Translations under genes and position numbers: made by a program
NCBI RefSeq assembly: GCF_030373445.1
Contig: NZ_JAUCYU010000010.1
Span: 62,001-126,000, forward strand
Reading direction: 5' to 3'
Source of the DNA: Roseovarius sp.
Lineage (GTDB): Bacteria > Pseudomonadota > Alphaproteobacteria > Rhodobacterales > Rhodobacteraceae
DNA length: 64,000 nt
Notes under the pieces: generated by a model
The model's input: the letters and a program-made list of their open reading frames with translations, nothing else
Database searches by the model: none
Told to the model about the DNA's origin: nothing
Shown: piece after piece, positions 23,834 to 33,019 of the stretch
How positions within the stretch are numbered: the first letter of the stretch is position 1
Layout: each line of letters opens with the position of its first letter

Positions 23834-24757
23834 TCAGGTGCCGAGGGTGGCGAGGATGGTGTCGAGCACGGTGTCGTGGCCGTGGTCATGCATCGGCAGG
23901 TGGGAATGGCCGGATGGCAGGGTGGTGCCGGAGGCGAGGCGGTGGAGGGGCGTGCCGGCGTGGCGGAGCCGCGCCTCGAACCGGTCCCAGGCGGCGGCGC
24001 GGCCCTGCCAGAGCTCGTTGATGTCGAGGTAGTCGCCGGTGAAGAGCGTCACCGGCAGGCCGGCGAGCGGCGTTGGGTCGTCGGGCTCGGCCGAGGGTTC
24101 GAGAAGCACGAGTTGGGAGAGGCGTGCGCCCTGGGCGATGGCCTCGAAGGCGGGCTCGGCGCCCTGGCTGTGGGCGACGAGGATGGGTGAGGGAAGGCCA
24201 TCGAGCACGGCCTTGACCGCCGCGGCCTGTTGCGGGGCGGTGGAGAGCCAGCGGGGGGCGAAGGTGGCCGCCAGCGCCGGCAGGCTGTCGGCGGGGAAAC
24301 GCTGGCCGGGGAAGGCGCGGCGGGCGGCAAACCCGTCGGGCGGGCCGATGCGGAAGAGGTGCCAGGCGTCCTCGAGCGAGCGCAGCACCGGCTCGCCCGG
24401 CCAGAGACCCGGCATGAACCCGGCACGGCCGCGTTCGGCATTGTCGATGACATGTACCTCGTAGCCCTCGGCCAGCAGCAGCTGGAGCCAGCCCTGGCGG
24501 CCATCCGGCGTGCCCTCCCACACGGTGCCGGACATGCCGCCGCCATGCAGCAGCACGACGGGCGGCGCGTCGCGGAGGGGGTCGGGTATGAAATACTGCA
24601 CGTAGGCCTGTTCGACCGCGAAGGTGCCCCGTGGGTCGAAGGTAAGGGTGACGTCGCGGGTGACGGGCAGGTCGCGCGGCTGCCCCTCGGTGACCCGGTG
24701 CAGGCGGCCGCCGGCGGTGTAGCTGCCGAAATCGCGCAACGTCACGGGGCGGCGCAT
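23834..24757 (-). CDS. Alpha/beta hydrolase (esterase-like), last gene of second TRAP operon
   Basis: 307 residues from ATG 24757, preceded by GGGAGA. HGGGMSG forms the oxyanion hole, AHSQG (GxSxG type) the nucleophile elbow, and the C-terminal HDHGHDTV region supplies the His. No signal peptide. It follows the TRAP binding-protein gene by 61 bp on the same strand, so it may hydrolyse the ester or lactone taken up by that transporter. Other family members act on carboxyl esters; the substrate is unknown. Confidence 0.8.
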   Translation of the reverse strand: MRRPVTLRDFGSYTAGGRLHRVTEGQPRDLPVTRDVTLTFDPRGTFAVEQAYVQYFIPDPLRDAPPVVLLHGGGMSGTVWEGTPDGRQGWLQLLLAEGYEVHVIDNAERGRAGFMPGLWPGEPVLRSLEDAWHLFRIGPPDGFAARRAFPGQRFPADSLPALAATFAPRWLSTAPQQAAAVKAVLDGLPSPILVAHSQGAEPAFEAIAQGARLSQLVLLEPSAEPDDPTPLAGLPVTLFTGDYLDINELWQGRAAAWDRFEARLRHAGTPLHRLASGTTLPSGHSHLPMHDHGHDTVLDTILATLGT

Positions 24758-24818
24758 GCGAGGTCTCCCGACGGTGTTGGCCCGCCCGCGCCGGTGTGGC
24801 ACGGGCGGGGAAAGCGGA

Positions 24819-25838
24819 TCAGTCCAGCGCCGAGAGGGCCTGGTACTCGCGGTAGTCCTCGCCATAGGCGCGGTAGCTGTCGATGACCCGCTTGAACATC
24901 TCGTCCTCGGCCGAGCGTTCGGCGTAGACCTCGTCGGCGGCGGTGCGCAGGGCCTCCATCACGCTGTCGGGGAAACGCGCGACGTTGACGCCGTTGTCGC
25001 GGAATTCCTGCAGCACCGGGCCTTGGGCGCCCGCCGCGTGGCCGAGGGCCCAGAGGCTGACCTCGTTGCAGGAGACCTCGATCGCCTTGCGCTGCGCGTC
25101 GGTGAGGGCGTCCCACTTGTCCTTGTTCATGTAGAACTCGATGAAGCCCGCGGGCTGGTGCCAGCCGGGGAAGTAGTAGTTCTTGGCGACCTGGTCGAAG
25201 CCCAGGAGCTTGTCGACCAGCGGGAAGCTGAGCTCGGTCGCGTCGAGCCGGCCAGTTTCGAGCGAGGTGGATATTTCGCCCGCGGGCAGCGACATGGCGT
25301 TGGCGCCGAGTTTCGAGAGGATCTCGCCGCCCAGGCCGCCGATGCGGATGTTGAGGCCCTTGAGGTCTTCGGGGGTGTTGATTTCCTTCGTGTACCAGCC
25401 GCCCGACTCGGACAGGATGACGCCGCAGGCCATGGGCACGAGGTTGTAGGGCTCGTACATTTCGCGCCAGAGCTCCAGCCCGCCGCCGTGGTTGAGCCAG
25501 GAGATGTACTGCGTGGGCTCGCCGCCGAAGGGGATCGAGCCGAAGAGCGCGGCGGCCGGTTCCTTGCCGGCGGCGTAGCCCGCGAAGCTGAAGCCCGCGT
25601 CGATGGCGCCGGCGCTGACATTGTCGAAGATCTCGAAGGCGGGGGAAAGTTCGCCGTCGAGGAGGTAGTCGAACTCGACCTCGCCGCCGGTGAGGACGGA
25701 GACGTTCTCGACGAAGCGCTTGGCGGCCGGGTCGAGCACCGGCAGGGGCCCGAAGGCGCTTTGCATCGTGTAGGTGTCGGCCTGGGCGGCGGTGGCCGCC
25801 AGCACGGCCAGCGCGGCCGCTTTCATTGTGTGTTTCAT
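24819..25838 (-). CDS. TRAP transporter substrate-binding protein (DctP type)
   Basis: 339 residues with a Sec signal (MKHTMKAAALAVLAATAAQA-D). Typical DctP features: PEDLKGLNIRIGG (with the ligand-gripping Arg), PAGEISTSLETGRLDA and ELSFPLVDKLL. Third gene of dctQ-dctM-dctP-hydrolase, 18 bp behind the large permease. The GG and Trp content of the pocket region resembles binding proteins of the mannitol/acyl type only loosely, so the ligand stays open. Confidence 0.9.
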   Translation of the reverse strand: MKHTMKAAALAVLAATAAQADTYTMQSAFGPLPVLDPAAKRFVENVSVLTGGEVEFDYLLDGELSPAFEIFDNVSAGAIDAGFSFAGYAAGKEPAAALFGSIPFGGEPTQYISWLNHGGGLELWREMYEPYNLVPMACGVILSESGGWYTKEINTPEDLKGLNIRIGGLGGEILSKLGANAMSLPAGEISTSLETGRLDATELSFPLVDKLLGFDQVAKNYYFPGWHQPAGFIEFYMNKDKWDALTDAQRKAIEVSCNEVSLWALGHAAGAQGPVLQEFRDNGVNVARFPDSVMEALRTAADEVYAERSAEDEMFKRVIDSYRAYGEDYREYQALSALD

Positions 25839-25856
25839 GGTTTCCTCCCTAGTGGT

Positions 25857-27167
25857 TCAGATAAGCCCCGTGACGATGACGGGGAAGGCGATGATCAGCC
25901 CCAGCACCAGTAGCTGAAGCAGGATGAAGGGCAGGACGCCCTTGTAGATATCGGTCGTGCTGAGCTGGCCGCCTGCCGCGCCGCGCAGGTAGAAGAGCGA
26001 GAAGCCGAAGGGCGGCGTGAGGAAGCTGGTTTGCAGGTTGACGGCCACGAGGATGCCGAACCACACCAGCAGCGCGTCGCCCGAAAGGCCGTTGCCGAAG
26101 TCGAGGCCTGCCACGATGGGGGCGAAGATCGGCATGAGGATGAGGGTGATTTCCAGCCAGTCGAGGACGAAGCCCAGCAGGAAGATCGCCCCCATGACCA
26201 CGGCCAGCACGGTCAAAGGGTCGGTGCCGAAGGCGGTGATGGCTGTTTCCACCATGTCGTCGCCGCCGATGGCCTTGAAGACGGCGGAAAAGCAGGTGGC
26301 GCCGATCATGACCAGGAGCACCATCGAGGTGGTCGTCACGGTCTGGCGGGCGGCGGCCATAATGGTGGCGAGGTCGAAGCGGCGGTAGAGGAGGGTCACG
26401 ACGATCGCCCCGAAGGCACCGAGGCCGCTGGCCTCGGTGGGGGTGGCGTAGCCGGCGATGATGGAGCCCAGGACCACGACGATGAGCGTCAGGAGGGGGC
26501 CGAGGTCGAGGAGCAGGCGGAACGGGTTGGTGCGGCCTTCCAGGCGGGGGGCGCGGGGCAGGCCGCGGGAGCGGATGGCGACGAGGATGGCATAGATGCC
26601 CACCAGCAGGAGGCCCGGGCCGATGGCGCCGGCGAACATGTCCGGCACCGGGGTCTGGAGCTGGTCGCCCAGCACGATCAGCATGACCGAGGGCGGGATC
26701 AGGATGGCGAGCGTGCCGGAGGCCGCGATGAGGCCGGCGGAGGTGGGCTTGTCGTAGCCGGTTTCCTGCAGGCGGGGCAGGGCGAGCAGCGCCAGCAGCA
26801 CCACGGAGGCGCCGACGATGCCGGAGGAGGCCGCGAGCAGGACGCCGATGACAAGGACGGAGATGCCCATGCCCGCCGCGCTGCCCCCGAGCGCCTGTTG
26901 CGACGCGCGGAGCGAGCGTTCGGCGACGCCGGATTTTTCCAGCACCAGCCCCATGAAGATGAACATCGGGATGGCGACCAGAAGCCAGTTCGACAGGACG
27001 TTGGCGTAGATCCGGCTGGTGAGCAGGTTGAAATAGGCGGTGGGCAGGTCGGAGACGAGGATGAAGAGGGCGGCGGAGCCGGCGAGCACCATGGCCACGC
27101 GGTAGCCTGCAAGGATGCCGGCGAGCGTGAGCACGGCCATGGCGAGGGGCAGGGCGGTTTCGCTCAT
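25857..27167 (-). CDS. TRAP transporter large permease (DctM type)
   Basis: 436 residues with about 12 hydrophobic segments and the DctM hallmarks IPMFIFMGLVLEKSG, ASSGIVGASVVLLA, IPPSVMLIVLGD and GYATPTEASGLGAFGA. This is the ion-coupled translocation subunit. Its start overlaps the small subunit's stop by 4 nt. Confidence 0.93.
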   Translation of the reverse strand: MSETALPLAMAVLTLAGILAGYRVAMVLAGSAALFILVSDLPTAYFNLLTSRIYANVLSNWLLVAIPMFIFMGLVLEKSGVAERSLRASQQALGGSAAGMGISVLVIGVLLAASSGIVGASVVLLALLALPRLQETGYDKPTSAGLIAASGTLAILIPPSVMLIVLGDQLQTPVPDMFAGAIGPGLLLVGIYAILVAIRSRGLPRAPRLEGRTNPFRLLLDLGPLLTLIVVVLGSIIAGYATPTEASGLGAFGAIVVTLLYRRFDLATIMAAARQTVTTTSMVLLVMIGATCFSAVFKAIGGDDMVETAITAFGTDPLTVLAVVMGAIFLLGFVLDWLEITLILMPIFAPIVAGLDFGNGLSGDALLVWFGILVAVNLQTSFLTPPFGFSLFYLRGAAGGQLSTTDIYKGVLPFILLQLLVLGLIIAFPVIVTGLI

Positions 27168-27694
27168 TTCGCGCGCCGGAGAAGGCGGAGGGTCTCGACG
27201 GCGAGCGCCAGGGCGAGGAGGGCCATGCCGAGGGGCAGGAATTCCTTGATCAGCCAGAGGTCATTCAGCCCGCCCGAGGCGGAGCCTTCGTCGGAGCGCC
27301 AGGCGCGGTGGGTAAAATCCCACGCGGCGGGCAGGATCATGACGAGGAAGGGCAGGGCGAAGAGGAGGTTTCCGGCCAGGTCGATGCGGGCCTTTGTGCG
27401 GTCGCTGCGGGGCTGGTAGAAGAAATCGACCCGCACATGGGCATTGCTCAGCCAGACCAGCCCGGCGGGCAGGAGGCCGGTGATCACCAGCAGGTGCCAT
27501 TGCAGGTCGAGCAGCGTGTTGAGGGTGATGGCCTTGCCGAGAAGCGGCAGGGCGGTGTCGAACCGGGCGAGCGGGTTGATGTCGAGCGCGTTGCAGGCGA
27601 CCTGCAGCACGATGCCAAGCATCAGCAGTATGACGAGCCACGAAAGCCCGCGCAGCAGGGCCTGCGCCCAGGGGCTGCCATTCTCCTCCTCCAT
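27164..27694 (-). CDS. TRAP transporter small permease (DctQ type)
   Basis: 176 residues from ATG 27694, preceded by AAGGGAGG 11 nt upstream. The next ATG upstream, 27730, lacks a ribosome site and would place the first codon within the inverted repeat 27725-27756, so it is less likely. Four membrane segments and SNAHVRVDFFYQPRSD, a typical small-subunit loop. First gene of the TRAP operon and divergent from a MarR gene. Confidence 0.87.
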   Translation of the reverse strand: MEEENGSPWAQALLRGLSWLVILLMLGIVLQVACNALDINPLARFDTALPLLGKAITLNTLLDLQWHLLVITGLLPAGLVWLSNAHVRVDFFYQPRSDRTKARIDLAGNLLFALPFLVMILPAAWDFTHRAWRSDEGSASGGLNDLWLIKEFLPLGMALLALALAVETLRLLRRAK

Positions 27695-27724
27695 TTCCGG
27701 CCGTGCCTCCCTTGCCAGATATTC

Positions 27725-27756
27725 CTCCATATGGAACTATATATTTCCATCTGGAG
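27725..27756. promoter_or_regulatory. Inverted-repeat operator between marR and TRAP operon
   Basis: CTCCATATGGAA (27725-27736) and TTCCATCTGGAG (27745-27756) match in 11 of 12 positions around the AT-only spacer CTATATAT. It lies between divergent starts 27694 and 27803. MarR proteins usually bind such 20-30-bp repeats, so this is the probable operator for both directions. Confidence 0.75.
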
Positions 27757-27802
27757 CAATCCCCTTTTTTGTCCTAGCCTAGCAGGTCAGGAGGCCGCGG
27801 TC

Positions 27803-28288
27803 ATGCTCAAGCTGATGGATATCCTTGATGGCACGTCCATTCCGGTGGGATACCGGATGGCGTTCATCATCAATTTCTACCGCGAACCGCTGATGCGGCG
27901 GATGGAGCGGGAGACCGGGCTGATCCGGCCGGAGCTGACGGTGCTGATGTGCCTGAACTTCCGCGCGGGGCTGAATGCGCGGGATATCTGCGAGATCACC
28001 GAGCAGCCGTCGAACACGGTGAGCCGGGCGGTCTCTTCCCTCGTCGAGAAGGGATACGTCACGCGGACGCGGGATGCGGTGGATACGCGGCGGAACGTGC
28101 TGGCCATCACCGACGCGGGGCAGGCGGTGCATGACCGGGTGATGGCAAGCTTTGCCGAGGCGGAGCGGGTCATGCTGGAGACGCTGGAGCCGGAGGAGGT
28201 GGAGACCCTGACGCGGCTTCTGGACAAGCTTGCGCGGGACGTGGAGCGGTGGGCGCCCGGCCAGCCGGCGAAGGCGCAGGGTGGCTGA
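27803..28288 (+). CDS. MarR-family regulator of the second TRAP operon
   Basis: 161 residues from ATG 27803, with CAGGAGG upstream. Winged helix at residues 45-110: LNARDICEITEQPSNTVSRA then KGYVTRTRDAVDTRRNVLAI, the DxRR wing typical of MarR. Divergent from dctQ across the inverted repeat. Expected to repress the transporter until it binds a small aromatic or acidic ligand (family knowledge; ligand not known). Confidence 0.9.
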   Translation: MLKLMDILDGTSIPVGYRMAFIINFYREPLMRRMERETGLIRPELTVLMCLNFRAGLNARDICEITEQPSNTVSRAVSSLVEKGYVTRTRDAVDTRRNVLAITDAGQAVHDRVMASFAEAERVMLETLEPEEVETLTRLLDKLARDVERWAPGQPAKAQGG

Positions 28289-28308
28289 GGTCGGGACGCC
28301 TCCGGCGG

Positions 28309-28369
28309 GAGTATTTGGGGAAAGATGAAAGGGGGCGCCCGTTTGCCTTTCATCTTTCTGAAAATACTC
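28309..28369. repeat. Intergenic inverted repeat GAGTATTT...AAAGATGAAAG
   Basis: GAGTATTT (28309-28316) and AAAGATGAAAG (28321-28331) are mirrored by CTTTCATCTTT (28347-28357) and AAATACTC (28362-28369). It follows CCTCCGGCGGGA. I remember this composite as a very common Rhodobacterales intergenic element. It separates the convergent marR and RND genes and can fold as a two-sided terminator. Confidence 0.75.
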
Positions 28370-28372
28370 AAA

Positions 28373-31300
28373 TCACCCGTTCGCGGCCTGCGTTGCGGGT
28401 TTTGACAGCTCGCGGTTGATGAGCCGCTCGAAGGCGCCGCGGGGCTTGGTGAAGCGGGCGAGCAGGTCGTAGAGGACCGGGGTGACCACCAGCATCAGCA
28501 CGCTGGCGAGCATCAGGCCCGCGATGATCACCGTGCCGATGGCCGCCCGGCTTTCGGCGCCGGCGCCGGTGGCCACCACCAGCGGCAGGGCGCCCAGCAC
28601 GGTCGAGAGCACGGTCATCACGATCGGCCGCAGGCGCAGGGCCGAGGCGCGCAGGACGGCCTCGCGGCGTTTCATTCCCTCGTCGCGGAGCTGGTTGGCG
28701 AACTCGACGATGAGGATGCCGTTCTTGGCCACCAGACCCACCAGCAGGATGATCCCGATCTGCGAATAGACATTGAGCGAGAGCCCCCCGAGCGCCATGG
28801 CGTAGATTGCGCCGGCCACCCCAGCCGGCACGGTCAGCATGATGGTGAGGGGGTGGATGAAGCTTTCGAATTGCGCCGCCAGCACGAGGAAGACGATCAG
28901 CAGCGCCAGGGCCAGCACGATGCCGACGCCTTCGGAGGTGTCCTTGAAGGTGCGCGACTGGCCCTCGTAGCCGAGCTTGGCGGAGGCGGGCAGGATGTCG
29001 GCGGCGACGGCCTCGACGCCTTCCAGCACGGTGCCGAGGTTGTGGCCGGGCGCCACGGTGCCCGAAAGCTGGATCGAGGGCAGCCGGTCGAAGCGGCGGA
29101 GCGAGGGTGCGGCGGCGTTCTCGTTCATCGAGACCAGCGCGCCGAGCGGCACCAGCGTTTCGCCGTCGCCCGCCCGGATGAAGAGGTTGTCGATATCCGA
29201 GGGGCTTTCGCGGTCGATCTCGGCCGCTTGCAGGATGACCGGGTATTCGCGGCCGCGGCTGACGAAGGTGGTCACCTCGCGCGAGGCGAGCATGGTTTGC
29301 AGGGTGTTGGCGATGGTGTCGATGGAAATGCCGAGATCGTCGGCGCGGTTGCGGTCGATGCTGACGTCGAGCTGGGGGAGGTTTTCCTCGAAGTTGATTT
29401 CCGGGTTCACGAGGCCGGGGACGGTTTCCGAGCGTGCAAGCAGGGTGGTGGACCATTCCTTGACGCTTTCGAAATCCGGGCCGCCGATGACCACGCGCAC
29501 GGGGGTGGAGTTGCCGCGCAGGCCGAGCCCCGCCGGGGTGACGGGGAAGCCGCGGGCGATGGTGACCTGGCTCATCTGCGGGACGATCCGGCCCACCACG
29601 TCGGAGATGGCGACGGTGCGTTCCTCCCACGGGACCAGCCGGAAGACCACGAAGGAGCGCCAGGCCCGGTTGCCCCAGCCGGTGAAGGTGAAGACGGTGT
29701 CGATCAACCCCTCCTCGCGCATGGGTTCGAGGATCGCCTCGACCTGCCGGGCGGCGAGGTCGGTGTGTTCGACCGTGCTGCCCTGGGGCGAGGTGAGGGG
29801 GATGAAGCCGACGCCGCGGTCTTCCGAGGGGGCCAGTTCGCGGGGCAGCCCCTCGTAGAAGAGCGCGGCGCCGCCGGTTATGGCGATGGCCAGCGCCAGC
29901 ACGACGAGCGGCATCTGGACCGCGCGCTGCAGCAGGCGGTAATACCCGGCCTGGATGCCGGTGAGCCGGCCGTCTTCGCGCTTGAGCCCGCTGCCGGATC
30001 TCAGCACGCGGGAGGCCAGCGCCGGGCAGGCCGAGAGCGCCACGAAGGTGGAGATGGCGACGGTGCCGGCCATGACCCAGCCGAATTCGACGAAGAGGCG
30101 GCCGACCTGCCCGGGCATGAACGACAGCGGCACGAAGACCGCGATGAGGGTGAAGGAGGTGGCGATCACCGCGAAGGTGACCTGCTTGGCGCCGCGCAGG
30201 CTGGCCACCAGCGGGCTTTCGCCGTTCTCGATCCGGCGCTGGATGTTTTCCAGCACGACGATGGCGTCATCGACCACGAGGCCGATGGCGAGCAGCATGG
30301 CCAGCAGCGTGAGCGTGTTGAGGGAAAACCCCCATGCGCCGATCAGGATGAAGGAGCCGATGAGCGAGACCGGGATCGCCACGAAGGGCACCAGCGTGGC
30401 GCGGAAGGAGCGCAGGAAGAGCAGGATCACCAGCACGACGAGGCCGAGCGAGATGAAGAGCGCGATCATCACCTCGCGGATCGAGGCGCCGACGAAGAGC
30501 GCGTCGTCGGAGCCGATAATGATGTCCATGCCTTCGGGGAGGGTAGGCTTGAGGCGCTCGATTTCTTCGCGGACGCCCTGGGAGATGGCGAGGGTGTTCG
30601 ACTGGCTTTGCCGGAGGATGGCGATGCCGACCGCGTCGCTGCCGTTGGTGCGGACGATGGTGGTGTCGTCGGCGACCCCCGGTTCGACGCGGGCCACGTC
30701 GCCCAGCCGGACGGGGTAGCCCGCCACCCGGTCGAGCACCACGTCGCGGAAATCGGCGACGCTGCGCAGGCGGCTGTTGAGACGGACGGAGAGCTGGCGC
30801 TCTTCCGAGACGACCTCGCCCGCGGGAAGCTCGATGTTGTTGCGCCGGAGCGCGGTTTCGACATCCGCCACGGTGAGCTGCCGGGCCGCCAGCGCGCGCC
30901 GGTCGAGCCAGATGCGCACGGCGAAGGGGCGCTCGCCGTAGATCTGCAGGTTGGCGACCCCGTCGATGGTGGCCAGACGGTCGGAGATGAAACGGTCGAT
31001 GTAGTCGGTGATCTCGGCCGTGGTCATGCGCGAGGAGGTGACGGCGAGGCGCATGACCGGGTCGGCGTCGGCATCGCTCTTGATGACGCGGGGATCCTGC
31101 GCCTCTTCCGGCAGGCGGGAGGAGACGCGGCCGACGGCATCGCGCACGTCGTTGGCGGCCTGCTCGATATCGCGGCCGGTTTCGAATTCCAGCGTGATGC
31201 GGCTTCGGCCCTGCCGGCTTTCGGAGCTGATCGAGCGCAGGCCGTTGATGGCGGCGACCGCGCCCTCGATGGGTTCGGTGATGTCGGTGTCGATCACCTC

Positions 31301-31468
31301 GGGCGCGGCGCCCAGGTAGATCGTGTCGATGGAGACGACGGCGTTGTCGACATCCGGCAGTTCGCGCACGGGGATGGTGCGCAGGGCGGCGAGGCCGAAG
31401 ACCAGCAGCAGGAGGCTTGCCACCGCTGCAAGTACGGGGCGGCGGACGGCGATGTCGGGGAGCGTCAC
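28373..31468 (-). CDS. RND-family efflux pump, inner-membrane subunit (AcrB type)
   Basis: 1031 residues, 12 membrane helices with two large periplasmic loops. The proton-relay residues are intact: VVDDAIVVLENI (paired Asp in helix 4) and GLVAKNGILIVEFA (Lys in helix 10). Its start overlaps the adaptor stop by 4 nt (ATGA). The protein is most like the HAE1 class that expels hydrophobic drugs or toxic metabolites. No outer-membrane channel or local regulator is next to it. Confidence 0.93.
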   Translation of the reverse strand: MTLPDIAVRRPVLAAVASLLLLVFGLAALRTIPVRELPDVDNAVVSIDTIYLGAAPEVIDTDITEPIEGAVAAINGLRSISSESRQGRSRITLEFETGRDIEQAANDVRDAVGRVSSRLPEEAQDPRVIKSDADADPVMRLAVTSSRMTTAEITDYIDRFISDRLATIDGVANLQIYGERPFAVRIWLDRRALAARQLTVADVETALRRNNIELPAGEVVSEERQLSVRLNSRLRSVADFRDVVLDRVAGYPVRLGDVARVEPGVADDTTIVRTNGSDAVGIAILRQSQSNTLAISQGVREEIERLKPTLPEGMDIIIGSDDALFVGASIREVMIALFISLGLVVLVILLFLRSFRATLVPFVAIPVSLIGSFILIGAWGFSLNTLTLLAMLLAIGLVVDDAIVVLENIQRRIENGESPLVASLRGAKQVTFAVIATSFTLIAVFVPLSFMPGQVGRLFVEFGWVMAGTVAISTFVALSACPALASRVLRSGSGLKREDGRLTGIQAGYYRLLQRAVQMPLVVLALAIAITGGAALFYEGLPRELAPSEDRGVGFIPLTSPQGSTVEHTDLAARQVEAILEPMREEGLIDTVFTFTGWGNRAWRSFVVFRLVPWEERTVAISDVVGRIVPQMSQVTIARGFPVTPAGLGLRGNSTPVRVVIGGPDFESVKEWSTTLLARSETVPGLVNPEINFEENLPQLDVSIDRNRADDLGISIDTIANTLQTMLASREVTTFVSRGREYPVILQAAEIDRESPSDIDNLFIRAGDGETLVPLGALVSMNENAAAPSLRRFDRLPSIQLSGTVAPGHNLGTVLEGVEAVAADILPASAKLGYEGQSRTFKDTSEGVGIVLALALLIVFLVLAAQFESFIHPLTIMLTVPAGVAGAIYAMALGGLSLNVYSQIGIILLVGLVAKNGILIVEFANQLRDEGMKRREAVLRASALRLRPIVMTVLSTVLGALPLVVATGAGAESRAAIGTVIIAGLMLASVLMLVVTPVLYDLLARFTKPRGAFERLINRELSKPATQAANG

Positions 31469-32562
31469 GAGTCGCCCTCGGTTGCCGAGGCCGAGGAGGG
31501 TTCGCCGGCGTCGAGCACGCTGACCGCCGCGCCGTCGCGCACCCGCTGGAGGCCGCGGACGACGACGCCGGTGCCTTCCTCGAGCCCGCCCTCGATGGCG
31601 ACGAGCCCGGCGCGGCGCTGGCCGGTTCGGACCGGGACGCGGTGGGCGGTGCCGTCGGTCACGGTGAAGACGTAGGTTTCCGCCGCCTGGAAGATGATCG
31701 CGGCCTCGGGCACGACCAGTTCGTCGGATTCCGAGAGGGTGAGGGTGAGGGACATGAACATCCCCGCCGGCAGGACGCTGTTGCGGTTGGGGATGACCGC
31801 GCGGGTCAGGAAGGCGCGGCTGACCGGGTCGATGCGGCTGTCGACGGCGGCGATGCGGCCCTCGAAAGTGCGGTCGGGGAAGGCGGCGCTGGTGGCGGTG
31901 ACGGAGAGGCCGGTGCGGACCTGCGCGAAGAGGGTTTCGGGCAGGGCGAACTCGACGATGACCTCGGAGAGGTCGTCGAGCCGGGTGATCAGGTCGCCCT
32001 CGCTGACGCGGGCGCCGGGGTCGACCTCGGTCAGGCCCACGACACCGGCGAAGGGGGCGGTGATGGTGCGGTCTTCCAGCCGGCGGCGGGCGCGGTCGAG
32101 CTGGGCGCCGGCCTCGGCCAGGCGGGCCACGGATTCCTCGAGCGTGGCCTGCGATATGGCGTTGGTTTCGCGAAGCTGCCGGGCGCGGGCGAGGACCTGT
32201 TCCTGTTCGGTCGAACGGGCTTCGGCCTCGGCCAGGTCGGCGCGCTGGATGGCGTCATCGAGCCGGACGAGGACCTCGCCCTTTTCGACGCGATCGCCGG
32301 GGGTGAAGGTGATCTCGACGATGCGGCCCGCGGCCTCGGGCACGATCTCGACCGACTGGCGGGCGCGGGTGGTGCCGACCGCCTCGACGGTGGTTTCGAG
32401 CACCTGGCGTTCGGCGGGCACGATCTCGACCGGGGCGGGGGCGTTGGGGCGCTCGGCGGCGGCTTCCTCGGGCGGGGCGTAGTGTTCCCGGTAGACCCAC
32501 CAGCCGCCATAGCCGAGCCCGCCCAGAAGGCAGAGCAACAGGAGCTGTTTCCATACGGCCAT
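31465..32562 (-). CDS. RND periplasmic adaptor (membrane fusion protein)
   Basis: 365 residues, one N-terminal membrane anchor (MAVWKQLLLLCLLGGLGYGG). Then the lipoyl half-motif (EAAGRIVEITFTPGDRVEKG), an alpha-hairpin (AEARSTEQEQVLARARQLRE) and the beta-barrel part (PFAGVVGLTEVDPGARVSEG). Bridges the pump to an outer-membrane channel encoded elsewhere. First gene of the pump operon. Confidence 0.92.
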   Translation of the reverse strand: MAVWKQLLLLCLLGGLGYGGWWVYREHYAPPEEAAAERPNAPAPVEIVPAERQVLETTVEAVGTTRARQSVEIVPEAAGRIVEITFTPGDRVEKGEVLVRLDDAIQRADLAEAEARSTEQEQVLARARQLRETNAISQATLEESVARLAEAGAQLDRARRRLEDRTITAPFAGVVGLTEVDPGARVSEGDLITRLDDLSEVIVEFALPETLFAQVRTGLSVTATSAAFPDRTFEGRIAAVDSRIDPVSRAFLTRAVIPNRNSVLPAGMFMSLTLTLSESDELVVPEAAIIFQAAETYVFTVTDGTAHRVPVRTGQRRAGLVAIEGGLEEGTGVVVRGLQRVRDGAAVSVLDAGEPSSASATEGDS

Positions 32563-32712
32563 GTACGTTTCCCCGGCACGCCCGCGTCACGGCGGCGGCG
32601 CAGCGGCAAGCGTAGCGGAAACCGGCCAAATGGCAACGGGGAAGGGGGTGTGATCGCGGGGTCGTGTCCGGGCGGCCACTGGCCGGCGCCCGGGGCGGCC
32701 CGGGGCGGACGG

Positions 32713-32907
32713 TCAGTCGCCGTTGCGGTTGTCGACCGACTTGTCGGCGATGGCGGTGGCAATGTCGGAGGCCAGCGAGTTCACGCCATCTCCGACCGTG
32801 CTGACAGCCGCGACCCCGAGGCCGACAACGGCCGCGCTCAGCACGACCCAGTCGACGGTGACGGCGCCGCTTTCGTCTTCGAGGAAGGTTCCGAAACGTT
32901 TGATCAT
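32713..32907 (-). CDS. Flp-pilin-like small membrane protein 1
   Basis: 64 residues from ATG 32907 with AAGGA 9 nt upstream; ATG 32916 is too close to that site. Sequence: MIKRFGTFLEDESGAVTVDW then a single hydrophobic helix of about 20 residues and a hydrophilic tail ending NRNGD. The DESGA-x-x-x-DW pattern resembles the prepilin processing region of Flp/TadE-type proteins. No tad genes are in the window. A paralogue lies 112 bp upstream (33020-33199). Confidence 0.7.
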   Translation of the reverse strand: MIKRFGTFLEDESGAVTVDWVVLSAAVVGLGVAAVSTVGDGVNSLASDIATAIADKSVDNRNGD

Positions 32908-33019
32908 GTCAGCCATCCTTCGTGGCCCATCTTGTCGTGAAGGTGTCATTTTGCCAGCAGAGTCTGGCAATTTTGTGGCCGCAACGCCCGGGCGGGCGTG
33001 GCGGGATGCCGCATGGGGA

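Noticed and set aside
28853..31675. 940-residue open frame on the plus strand
   Set aside because: Antisense shadow of the RND pump gene, whose proton-relay motifs are intact on the other strand.
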